Shown: positions 47,151 through 57,600 of the stretch, piece after piece
Layout of the letters: every line of letters starts with the position of its first letter
How positions within the stretch are numbered: position 1 is the stretch's first letter
Source of the DNA: Bacteroidales bacterium
GTDB taxonomy: Bacteria > Bacteroidota > Bacteroidia > Bacteroidales > UBA1715
Length of the DNA: 64,000 nucleotides
Direction: 5' to 3'
NCBI GenBank assembly: GCA_017516865.1
Contig: JAFXAU010000009.1
Location: 62,001 to 126,000, forward strand
Notes under the pieces: model-generated
Database searches by the model: none
What the model was told of the DNA's origin: nothing
What the model saw: the letters and a program-made list of their open reading frames with translations, nothing else
Position numbers and translations under genes: made by a program

Positions 47151-48203
47151 TTAATTACAACCGGCAGTATATGAAGCCGGAACATCAACACCGCAAGCGC
47201 GTGCTTTTACGAGCGACTCGCAACTTTCGTCGAATTTTCTGAGCATTTCCTGTGCTGCTGCCTGATGGTAGTACGCCATGCCGAACTGCGGATTGATTTC
47301 AATTGCTTTGGCGTACATTGCGAGAGCATCTTCGTAGCGTTTCTGCGTAGCAAGAATGACGCCCATATTATTGTATGCCATTGCAAATTGTTTGTTCAAT
47401 TCCAAAGCTTTCTTGAAATCATTATATGCGGCTTTAATGTCTCCCTGCATGAAGTAAGCTTCGCCGCGGTTGTTGTATGCACCATAGAAATCAGGCTTTT
47501 TAGAGATTGCAAGGTTGAAGTTTTTTATTGCTGCTTGCAAATCGCCTTTTTTCGTCAATGCAGAACCGAGATTGTCGTATGTACTTGCCAATTGCGGGTC
47601 ATACGTGATTGCTTGTTCGTAATCTTTGATTGCCTCGTCGTATTTTCCCAATTTGCGGTAGCAACTGCCTCGGTCGTTGTATGCGTATGCATACGAAGCA
47701 TCAACCTTGATTGCGTTCGTGTACGAAGTAATTGCTTTTTCGTATTCTTTTAAGAAAAATAAATCAACGCCTGCGTAATAATATACATCGGCTGTTTTAT
47801 ATCCGTGACGCATGGCAACCAAAAAGTCTTGGTACGAAGCATTGTAAGCTGCTTTGTTGAAATTTGCCATTCCTCGTGAGAACCACACCTGACTTTGCGT
47901 AGAGTCAATTTCCAATGCTTTGTCGAACGCTGCGATTGCACCGTCGTAATCTTGCATTGCCGACTTCGCACTTCCCATGTTGACGTATGCCTGACGGAAT
48001 TGTGCGTTATACTTCAAAGCTTCCTCGAACTGAGCAACAGCTTCTTTGTATTGTTTCTCGCCCATAAGGGAGATACCCTTGTTATAGGCCAACTCTGCTT
48101 CTTGATTCGCCTCGACAACAATTGTGTTCACCGTATCTTCTTGGGCAACGGTAAACAATACCGACGGAATCAGAAACACCAAAAACAGAAATGTTCTTTT
48201 CAT
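47151..48203 (-). CDS. Secreted TPR-repeat protein
   Basis: The protein has 350 residues from ATG 48203 (MKRTFLFLVFLIPSVLFTVAQ, a signal peptide); 24 codons of open frame before it lack one. The mature protein is about nine TPR motifs (EAVAQFEEALKYNAQFRQAYVN; YDEAIKDYEQAITYDPQLASTYDNLG and others), a scaffold for protein-protein contacts in the periplasm. The last 20 residues (CESLVKARACGVDVPASYTAGC) carry cysteines. It is 27 nt upstream of the PorE-like gene, so it probably works with it at the envelope. A TACTTTTG box lies at 48242-48249. Confidence 0.88.
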   Translation of the reverse strand: MKRTFLFLVFLIPSVLFTVAQEDTVNTIVVEANQEAELAYNKGISLMGEKQYKEAVAQFEEALKYNAQFRQAYVNMGSAKSAMQDYDGAIAAFDKALEIDSTQSQVWFSRGMANFNKAAYNASYQDFLVAMRHGYKTADVYYYAGVDLFFLKEYEKAITSYTNAIKVDASYAYAYNDRGSCYRKLGKYDEAIKDYEQAITYDPQLASTYDNLGSALTKKGDLQAAIKNFNLAISKKPDFYGAYNNRGEAYFMQGDIKAAYNDFKKALELNKQFAMAYNNMGVILATQKRYEDALAMYAKAIEINPQFGMAYYHQAAAQEMLRKFDESCESLVKARACGVDVPASYTAGCN

Positions 48204-48369
48204 CCTAATACGTATTTTGTTAGTATTTTTATTAACCGCCTCAAAAGTACCTAAATTTTTGATACTCTTTACCAAAAAAATCGAAAAATACGCAATATAA
48301 TTTTGGGCTCCCTTACATTATTATAATGCAATTCTAAAAAGACGCCCGTTTATATATGTCGTCTTGATG

Positions 48370-48421
48370 GTGTAATTTTTACACATTTAGTTGTACGTAT
48401 TCCAAAAAAAATATATCTTTG
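48370..48421 (+). promoter_or_regulatory. Promoter plus inverted-repeat operator of the small type A secreted protein
   Basis: TTG at 48391-48393, 20 nt, TATCTTTG at 48414-48421. Six bases before the TTG lies GTGTAATTTTTACAC (48370-48384), an inverted repeat identical to one at 15672-15686 in a palindrome element. It is well placed for a regulator. Confidence 0.72.
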
Positions 48422-48459
48422 ACAAATAATTATGAATGTTAAATTTAAATTTTAAGATT

Positions 48460-49539
48460 ATGAAGAAAGTATTTTTACTATTGAGTTCATGTCTGTTGGG
48501 GCTTGCAGCAAGTGCAACAAACTATGACATTAAATTAGGTAGTTGCTCATTAGGTGCACAAGAACAAGGAGCACAAGCAATAGTTGACGTTACCAGCCAA
48601 ATAGGAAAGGATGTCGTTTTAGCAAGTGGTGATGTTATCAATGTATCTATAAAAGGAACATTTTCTGCCGAATTAGCGGAAGTTGGTGTGTGGATAGTTG
48701 ATGGTTCTGAAGCTGCTGGTTGGTGGAAAGAACTAAGTAGCAAGGAAGATAAAGCTACTCTCGGTTCTGCGACAGTAGAGACATCGGCTTCTATTGCTAT
48801 TACAGCAGATGCAGTTGCAGCAGGAAGAATTCAACTTGTCGTATTTACCAGCGAAACTACAGAAGATGTTAGTTTCACTGAAGCAGGTGTTGTTTCCGAA
48901 GCGTATGAATTAACAGTCTCTAGTGATGTTACATTGTCCGTTAATGCTGGTGAAGATGGTTATCAAGGAGAATATTTAATTGGTGATGTTTGGGGAGAAA
49001 AATTGTTAAAGAGTGGTGATGAGGTTACTATTAACATTAAAGGTTCCGTTTCTCCAGTAGTAGAAGGAAGTATTGTTTTAATTTTGGTAGATGGTTCAGA
49101 GGCTGCAGGTTGGTGGAATCCATTGATCGGTTGGGGTAGCACAACGGCCACAATAGGTGCAGATGGTTCTATAGATGCATCTACAAAAGTGACATTGTCG
49201 GCTGATGCAATGGATTTTAGTGCATATAAATTAATTTTCTCATATCAAAAAAATGACAAAACACTTATAGATGGTGTTGAATCAATCGCTTTCACACAAG
49301 GTGGTTCCTCACAAGGTGGCGAAGGCGGTGAAGGTGGAGAACCTACTGCTGTAGAATCTGTTTCTGCCGATGCATTCGCTGTAGTTGGCGGAATGGTTTA
49401 CTCTGCTGGCGAAATTACAGTTTACAACGTTGCTGGTAAGGCAATTGCTACTGCTTCGCAATCATTCAATGTAAATTCTTTGGAAGCAGGTGTTTACTTC
49501 ATCAGTGCACAAGAAGGTACAATTAAATTTGTAAAATAA
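48460..49539 (+). CDS. Secreted protein with duplicated VDGSEAAGWW module and T9SS type A domain
   Basis: The protein has 359 residues from ATG 48460 (MKKVFLLLSSCLLGLAASA, a signal peptide); an ATG eight codons upstream is less likely. The mature part has two copies of a ~120-residue beta-rich module. Each contains VDGSEAAGWW, a GATLG/ATIG strand and an ASxAITADA/ASTKVTLSADA strand. A Gly-rich linker (QGGSSQGGEGGEGGE) leads to a short type A T9SS sorting domain ending GVYFISAQEGTIKFVK. The module is not recognised; its aromatic Gly-Trp-Trp motif could form a sugar-binding face. It has its own promoter and a following palindrome pair. Confidence 0.85.
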   Translation: MKKVFLLLSSCLLGLAASATNYDIKLGSCSLGAQEQGAQAIVDVTSQIGKDVVLASGDVINVSIKGTFSAELAEVGVWIVDGSEAAGWWKELSSKEDKATLGSATVETSASIAITADAVAAGRIQLVVFTSETTEDVSFTEAGVVSEAYELTVSSDVTLSVNAGEDGYQGEYLIGDVWGEKLLKSGDEVTINIKGSVSPVVEGSIVLILVDGSEAAGWWNPLIGWGSTTATIGADGSIDASTKVTLSADAMDFSAYKLIFSYQKNDKTLIDGVESIAFTQGGSSQGGEGGEGGEPTAVESVSADAFAVVGGMVYSAGEITVYNVAGKAIATASQSFNVNSLEAGVYFISAQEGTIKFVK

Positions 49540-49546
49540 TTGTTTG

Positions 49547-49626
49547 GTAGAGATGCAATTAATTGTATCTCTACGACAAATTCTATGATGTTTTATTGGT
49601 AGAGACGCGATTAATCGCGTCTCTAC
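49547..49626 (+). repeat. Palindrome pair (copies 9 and 10)
   Basis: 49547-49574 (centre GCAATTAATTGT, one arm mismatch) and 49599-49626 (perfect, identical to 14403-14430) are separated by 24 nt. The first starts 8 nt after the preceding stop. The remaining bases to 49704 are a T-rich leader with TATTTTTG at 49689-49696, a possible -7 box for the ClC gene. Confidence 0.88.
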
Positions 49627-49704
49627 TTTTTTATTTTCAAATCAGGATAGAATTTGTCGCAAAAAATTTTTTAGTCTGCTAAAAGATTTATTTTTGCAAC
49701 CATA

Positions 49705-51489
49705 ATGAAAACGGGAAAAAAATCTATTTGGGTGAAATTGTATCGTTGGCGTCTGGAACGGATTACCGACAAACAGTTTATGTACTTGCTCAGCATTGTG
49801 CTTGGTATAGTTACCGGGCTTGTGGCGGTACTGCTTAAGTCGATGGTGCATGGCATCCAATATCTCGTTCATTATTGCTCGCCGACAATGGGTGGACAAT
49901 ACGTGTATTTCTTCCTTCCGATGATAGGAATTACGCTGACGCTTTTGGTGGTGAAATATGTCATAAAAAGTGATTCGAATATTGGCGTGCCGGGCGTGTT
50001 GCACGCAATTTCGCGTCGGAAAGGCGACATAGAACCGCACAACATGATTTCGTCTATGCTCGAAAGTGCATTGACGGTCGGATTTGGAGGTTCGGTGGGA
50101 TTGGAGGGGCCAAGTATCGTGACGGGAGCGGCCTACGGTTCAAACTTTGCCAGAGTGTTCAAACTGAATTACAAACAGTGCGTAGTGCTGATTGGCTGCG
50201 GCGCGGCTGGCGTCATGGCGGCGATATTCAACGCTCCGATTGCGGCTGTTATATTCGTGCTGGAAGTTATTTATGCAAACTTCTCAATGTCGTCGATTGT
50301 GCCGCTGATTCTTACTTCGTCAATTGCTACGTTGTCGTCGTACTTCTTTCTTGAGCAGGACGTGTTGTTCCATTCGGTCGACATGTTCAGCCGCGATTAT
50401 CGTTTTCAAGACGTGCCGTCGTTCATTGTCTTGGGAATCATTACAGGCTTGATTTCGGTGTATTTCAAGAAAATGTATGTGCTGATGAATAAAATGTTTT
50501 CGAAAATTAAGAAAAAGAAAAAACGGTTGTTCGTCGGCGGTCTTGGACTTGGTATTATTTTGTTCTTTTTCCCATCGTTATATGGCGAAGGTTTTAAGGA
50601 AATAAACATGTCGCTACGAGGCGATTATTCCTATTTGTTTGAACAGTCAATGTTCGAGCCGTATCAGGAAAGTTTTATGGTGATTTGTGCGCTGTTTGCC
50701 GCCGTAATTCTCATAAAAGTTATCGCGGCTTCGCTGACGTTCGGTGCCGGCGGAGTAGGTGGCATTTTTGCTCCGTCGTTGTTCATCGGAGCAACTATAG
50801 GCTTGTTTTTCTCATATTTGTTTTCGTATTTCAACATTCGCGTTCCCGAATCGATTTTTGTTTTGTTGGGAATGAGTGGAATGATTGCTGGAGTGTTGCA
50901 TGCCCCGTTGACAGGAATATTCCTTATTGCCGATATTACCAACGGTTACGGACTTTTTGTGCCGCTGATGCTTGTTTCCGCCATTGCCTATGCCACGGTG
51001 AGAATTTTCGAAGATACGTCGGTTTACACCTACGTTTTGGCAAAACGAAACGAACTCCTGACGCACGACAAAGACAAGTCTGTATTGACTTTGTTGGACA
51101 TTCGCAAGTTGATTGAAACCGACTTTTTGACGGTTGACCCCAATGCAACGTTAGGTGATTTGGTTGAGGTCATAAAACATTCAAAACGAAATATTTTCCC
51201 CGTTGTTGGCGAAGATGGAATTATGTACGGAATGGTAAAATTAGATGATATTCGTGATATAATTTTCTCTCCCGAGTTGTATGATAAAATTGATGTTCGA
51301 ACACTTATGTATATTCCCGAATACTTTTTTTCTCCTAACCAAAGTATGGAGGAAGTAGTAAAAACTATACAAAAAAGTGGCCACTACAATTTCCCTGTAA
51401 TCGACAATGGGAAGTACGTTGGTTGTGTTTCGAGAGCGAAGATATTCTTGGAATATCGCAATGTTTCGGCCTTTTTCGCTGAGGAATAG
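49705..51489 (+). CDS. ClC-family chloride transporter/channel with C-terminal CBS pair
   Basis: The protein has 594 residues. The ClC core covers residues ~25-425 with the selectivity motifs SNIGVPG (GSGIP region), GSVGLEGPS with gating E134, and GGIFAPSLFIG. Two CBS domains (~455-590: TDFLTVDPNATLGDLVEVI; MSMEEVV-type PNQSMEEVVKTI) probably bind nucleotides and regulate gating. In the FNAPIAAVIFVLEV segment E187 is followed by V188, where the H+/Cl- exchanger model ClC-ec1 has its internal proton-relay Glu; Val there is typical of channels. So this may be a passive chloride channel instead of an exchanger. It stands alone between two surface-protein genes. The C-terminal region is Asp/Arg-rich and ends FFAEE. 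Confidence 0.93.
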   Translation: MKTGKKSIWVKLYRWRLERITDKQFMYLLSIVLGIVTGLVAVLLKSMVHGIQYLVHYCSPTMGGQYVYFFLPMIGITLTLLVVKYVIKSDSNIGVPGVLHAISRRKGDIEPHNMISSMLESALTVGFGGSVGLEGPSIVTGAAYGSNFARVFKLNYKQCVVLIGCGAAGVMAAIFNAPIAAVIFVLEVIYANFSMSSIVPLILTSSIATLSSYFFLEQDVLFHSVDMFSRDYRFQDVPSFIVLGIITGLISVYFKKMYVLMNKMFSKIKKKKKRLFVGGLGLGIILFFFPSLYGEGFKEINMSLRGDYSYLFEQSMFEPYQESFMVICALFAAVILIKVIAASLTFGAGGVGGIFAPSLFIGATIGLFFSYLFSYFNIRVPESIFVLLGMSGMIAGVLHAPLTGIFLIADITNGYGLFVPLMLVSAIAYATVRIFEDTSVYTYVLAKRNELLTHDKDKSVLTLLDIRKLIETDFLTVDPNATLGDLVEVIKHSKRNIFPVVGEDGIMYGMVKLDDIRDIIFSPELYDKIDVRTLMYIPEYFFSPNQSMEEVVKTIQKSGHYNFPVIDNGKYVGCVSRAKIFLEYRNVSAFFAEE

Positions 51490-51603
51490 CACAATAGATT
51501 TGTTTTTTTTCAAAAAAATTTGTTATTTTGACCTTTTCAACGAAACCATTTGACGGTTTTTGTAGTCTTATATGTTGGTGAAAAATATACAGTGAAACGA
51601 AAT

Positions 51604-54600
51604 ATGAAAATACAAAGCTATATGAATGCTCAGAATAGATGGTACAAGCGTGTTGTTTTGCTTGTTTTTAGTGTTCTTTCTTTCGTGATGGGTGCATTTG
51701 CACAAGTTGACTTCGAATTCTGGTTTGCAGCACCATACGGTAACATGGACCATGCGCCTCAATATCCAGAAGGGTATCAATATAAGGTCGGAGGTCGTCC
51801 TCTATATTTGCGTCTTGCAACACAGGATGCAGATGCCGATGTGGTTGTAACCTTGCCTGCTTTGGGATTGACGATTGCAAATATACATATAGAAGCAAAT
51901 GGAACCGCTTCGGTTGATTTGACACCGTTTATTGACAATATTCAGTGTTCTAAATCGGGAAATGAAATTGAGGATAAAGGTATTTATATCCGTTCAAATG
52001 CCTTAATTACTGCGTATTACGAAATTGCTTCGGTGTTGAATACCGATATTTTCTCATTGAAAGGACAAAATGCCTTAGGTAAAGAATTCTATACGCCGTT
52101 CCAAAACAAAATGTCGAACGATACGTACCATAATGAAGGAATGGGGGAAGAACGTCCAACATCAGAATTCCCTCATCAAGGCGGTGTGAACGGGAATCAT
52201 ATTTCGGACTCGGCATTTTCTTATATTGTGATTGTTGCCACTCAGGACAATACAGTAGTGAATATAACCCCGACCGCAAATTGTGTTGGTATTAGTGCTG
52301 GATCAACAAAATCTGTACGGTTAGACAGAGGACAGACCTACGTAGTTCGTGCAAAAGGTCAGGATGTTAATTCACGTCTTTCGGGAACACACATTGTTTC
52401 TACAAAACCTATTGCCGTGACTATTGGTGAAGACTCTGCATATCCTGATTATTACACTAAATCGGGTGACTGCGAGGACTATATCGGTGACCAAATTGTT
52501 CCTGTTGCTGTGACAGGACGTGATTATGTGATATTCCAAGGTAAGGGTTTTAAGAGTAGTGCACAAGGAGGAAATCAAGGAAATGATTTCAAGGAAATAG
52601 CAACAATTACCGCAACGAAGGATAATACCGTAGTGTCTGTTAACGGTGCTCAATATGGTCCTACGTTGAGTAAAGGTCAGACAATCTCTATTGAAATCGA
52701 GGAGAATGACTTGTATACGTTCATTCATGCAAATAATCCAGTTTATGCATTCCAGATTTCGGGTTATCAGTGTGAGGTTGCAGGTGCCATACTTCCTTCT
52801 ATTGAAATGTGTACAGGTTCCTATAAGATGGGTTTTGTGAGAACGTATGGCTCGCAGAATGCTCAGGAGTTTTACATGAACTTGATGGTGAAGGGTGACG
52901 GTGAACATGATTTCTTGTTAAATGGTGCAAAATCTGATGTGATAGAAAATGCTACATTTGAACAAGTTGACGGCATGGACTGGAAAGTGGCAAGAATACC
53001 ATTCTCACAGAGTGAGATGCCAGAAGGTGCCTATTTTATACAAAATACAACTTCGTTGTTCCACATGGGTATGATGAACTCGACGTCTCACGACTGGGGT
53101 GACGGTCAGGGTTATCGTTTGATGGGTTCCATGTACGGATATTTCTCTCGATTCACCGACAATAATCCTTCGTCAATTATTGTAAACAACAACGATACGA
53201 TTATTACCGTTACTCGAAATACGAAAGTCAGTCTGCTTGCCGACGGAGGTTACAAGTTTAATTGGGTTGGTTATATGTGGGACGGATACGATTGGGCGGA
53301 AATGGATTCTCCATATTATCTGAACAAGACAAATGTGGAAAACCCGTATGCGGTAATCGACCCTGTTGGCGTGTATAAGTACACCGCAACAATTACTACC
53401 GCCTGCTATGGCGATGTAGAACGAAGCGTATTGATTCGTGTGGTTGAACCAGTTGATTTGAATACGGTGTATGATACGGTTTGTTATACTCCGGGACTTT
53501 CTCCTAACAACGACCAAAGTCAGTATTATAATCTGTTCAATTTGAACGATACAATTGTCGGACGCAAGGGACTTGTGACAGGATTCTATGTTGACCATTT
53601 TGATAAATTTATTGACGGTTCCGAAGTTGTTTGGGATGACTATGAAAGCAATAGAAAATACGTTGCAAAAGTGCCGACAAGTCCGTCTGGTAATGGAACA
53701 TTGACGACGGCATCGAATCCTGAGCCGACAAGCCCGGTAAACTCATCTGAAACGGTCGGTCACTTAGTGCGTACAAGTGGAAATGGTCCTACTCAAACAG
53801 AACAATTGTCTGTTTGGTGTGATTATGACGTGTCTTCGGCACCGTTAAACTTAAATTATGGTTCGAAATTCTCATTTGATATTCGTTACGATAGTGTTTC
53901 CACAACGTGGTGTAATTCTGACCACCAGATTTATATGGAATTGTTCGATGGAAATGGCAATACGGCATCGTTGTTCTTGACTTCGCTCCCTACGGTTTCT
54001 TCAAATTCTGGTTATAGCGAGGATATGCCTCTTGAATGGCAACACTTGGAAGCTGATTTTTCACCATTCTTAGACCAACTCGGTCCAGTTACGACTGTCC
54101 GTATTCGTGCATATCTTTCGGGCGGTTGGGTATACAATTATGGTTACTATATCGACAATATGACGTACTATACGTCTCCGCACATGGAAACAATCCTTAA
54201 CCGCGATGCGAAGGAATATACAATAACTGACAAAGATTCATTGTATGCAATTGTTCGGAATAACTTCGAAGTTACTCGTTCCGATACGTCAATGGTTTAT
54301 TTGACAGTTCGCAATCCGGGTATTGAAAAACGTACTGTTCAGTTGGGCGATACATGTGCGACGGAAGGTAATTTGCTGAAAGAATTCAACTTAACGGATT
54401 ATAACTATGCAACAGGCGGTGCTCTTGTTGCCGACAGATTGTGGTATTTAGATTATCAACGGACAAAACCTGTCGAAAATCCAGAGTTTGTCGATGTTCA
54501 GGCAGGAGAAACTATTTTCTACGTCTATGTCGACGACGAATGTGTGGATATCCCAGGTGAATTGGTACTTCATGTTTATCCAATTCCTACGGTGACAGAC

Positions 54601-57600
54601 AATGAAATAACAGTCTGCGAAATTCCGTCTCTCGGTGGGGACCAAGGTTTAGTCAATTTGACAACGTCGCGTAATCTTGTCACAACCGACAATTCGGCAA
54701 CGGTAATGTGGTATTCTGACTACGCATGTACAAAATTAGTGGCTTCGCCAGAATCTGTTCCTGTGACAGATAATACGAAATTCTATGCAAAAGTGTTCTA
54801 TAGTGCCGATTGCTCTGCATTTGCAACATTAACGGTAAACGTAACTCCGTTGGATGATATTAAATTTGATAATTTTAGTATCTGTGAAGACGCTGAACCA
54901 ATAGCGCTTACGGCAACTCCTTCGGGTGGTGAATATTCGGGTGCGGGTGTTACACTTGCATCTTTCAATCCTAAAACCGCAGGAACGGGCGACCACGAAA
55001 TTTCGTATACAATAACAAATGATGGTTGCTCTGATACGAAAAAAGCAACTGTCACGGTAAATCCGCAGGTAACAGTTACGTTGGAAAATACGAGCGGAAA
55101 ATTGCAAAAAGGGCAGACTGCAAACTTGAAAGCAACAGTTTCTCCAGCTTCATCAGATTACTCGTATACGTGGACTGACGCTTCGAAACTTGCGTCGACA
55201 AGCACGTTGACGCCAACGACAGTTAGCTTGCAAGAACCGACGTATTATACAATAGAAGTTGTAAACACAAAAACAACTTGTTCCGCATCGGCAAAGGTTT
55301 TGGTCGATGTTTATGCTCCTGTAAAGGTCGCTTTGGAAGTAGAACCGGTTTGTGCTGGTAAAGATGTTGAAATTGATGCAAACAGAACTGGTGGTACAGG
55401 ACCGTTTACATATCAATGGACGTTGTCTCCGTCAGTTCCGTTCACACAGAAGAATGATTCGGTTATTGTAATTCCAAACGTACAGTCCGATGTTTCTGTT
55501 ACCGTGAAAGTAACCGATAATACTGAAAATGATGTAGTTACAGATACAAAAACTCAAGTTGTTTATGCTAATCCAACTATAACACTGTCTGATGCAACTG
55601 TTTGTCAGGGCGATGCATTGGCTTTGAATCCTGAAGTTTCAGGCGGGACGCCGGCATATACATATTCATGGACTGGTGATACGGATATCCTCACAACAGC
55701 AGCTAGTGCACAAAATGCTACCGTCAATACTAAGGATAATGTTGGTTCTTATTACTTGACGTTTGGTGTGACGGATAAAAATCTTTGTAAAGACGAAAAA
55801 CAAATTTCGGTAAAAGTAAACCAAAAACCTGTTGTTAAAGCTGCTGTCGATACGACGGTTTCTTGCTATGGTAACGAAGTTAAACTGACTGGCTCGGTTG
55901 TTACAGGAAGCAGCAATGGTGCAAAACATCAGTGGATTTCGTCTTCGATGAGTACAAGTTCGCTGTCGAGCACAGATGTTCCGAATCCAGTATTTGCGTC
56001 ATATATATCGGGTGTACATTTCTTCCAATATATTATGGAGGATGCAAATGGTTGTAAAGATACTTCCGATGTTGTTTCGATAAGAAACGAGCCGCGTCCA
56101 AAAGTGACGATTGACGCAGTTGACGACCAATGCGTTTCGGATCTTGGTGTGACGCTTTCTGCAAATCCAAAGGTTGAAGGTGTTTCTTCGGCTACGTTCA
56201 CCTATAATTGGACTGGCGATGTGACGTCGACAGATTCTAACCCAATTTTGGATATTTCTACTCCAGGAACAAAGAATGTCAGCTTGTATGTGAAAGCGAA
56301 TAACGGCTGTATTTCTGATACGGCATCTATTCAAGTTGTAGTAAATGCTAATCCGTTGGCTGAAATTGTTACAAAAGACTTGTCTGTTTGTGCTCAGGAT
56401 ACAATCAATCTTCGGGCAAACACCTCGTCGGGCAATGTTACATATAAATGGGAAACAATGGCAAAATTGCTGTCGGACGAAGGAAGTAGTGTACAAGTGA
56501 TTCCTGCTAATCCGTCGGACGACGAATTTGAATATACGGTCAATTTGACTGTCACAGACAACAATACAAACTGTTTCTCAAAAACAAGTACGAAATTGAC
56601 GTCGCTCAGATTGCCGGAAATCTCTCTTGGTGATGATTTCTCTCTCTGCGACGGCGATACAATCGCATTGGTGCCATTGATTAAATATGCATACGGTAAT
56701 AATTACACGACAAGTTGGTTCTTGGATACGTTGCAGTTGAGTAGTACCGACGTGCTGAATCCGATTTATACTCAAGTGGGTACAAAAACTTATACTATCG
56801 GTATTCAAATTAAAGATGGCAATGGTTGTGTCACCGATGATGAACTTCAGATTAGCGGTTGGCAAAATCCTACTGCAAATGCTGGGGAAGACAGAATTGA
56901 AGACTGGGGTACTCCGTTCACGTTGAATGGCTCTGCCACGGGTGGTACTGCTCCGTACTCATATTTGTGGAGTCCAGCCGACTCGTTGACTTCTGCGGCA
57001 AATATCCAAAATCCGACATCTTCTATATTGGAAACGACTATTTACACTTTGCAAGTAACCGACGATAATGGTTGTAAGGGTAGTGACGAGGTGATTGTTA
57101 CAATTATTGGACAACCATTGAAGGTGACTATAGTTCAGAAACCTGATCCATATTGCTTTGGAAATACGGTTACGTTGGAGGCAATTCCTTCGGGAGGTAC
57201 GGGAGAATATACATACGAATGGTACAATGTATCAGATCCTTCGACCATAATTGCTACGACAAAATCAATTGATGTTGCACCTACAGAAATAACGGCTTAT
57301 AAAGTTGTACTGAATAGTGTCGGAATTAAACATTTCGATCCAACGTCGGCAACGCATACGGTAATTGTGAACGCATTGCCTGTGATTTCGGTAATGGGAC
57401 AAGGTGATTTGCATGTTTGTCAGGGTAATACTATAAATATTATATCATCTATATCGGGTGTTGCTCCGTATAAGTATCAATGGATTGATAGCAATAGTCC
57501 AATTATTGTACAAACAGAAAATTATCTGTTCAATAACTCTCAAGTTGTTGGTAATAAAACTGTTAAGTTGATTGTGACTGATGCTATCGGATGTACCGAT

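Noticed and set aside
14403..49626. The palindromes as classical rho-independent terminators
   Set aside because: They are not followed by T runs in most copies (usually ACAACAA), although true hairpin-plus-T terminators are easy to find elsewhere in the window.
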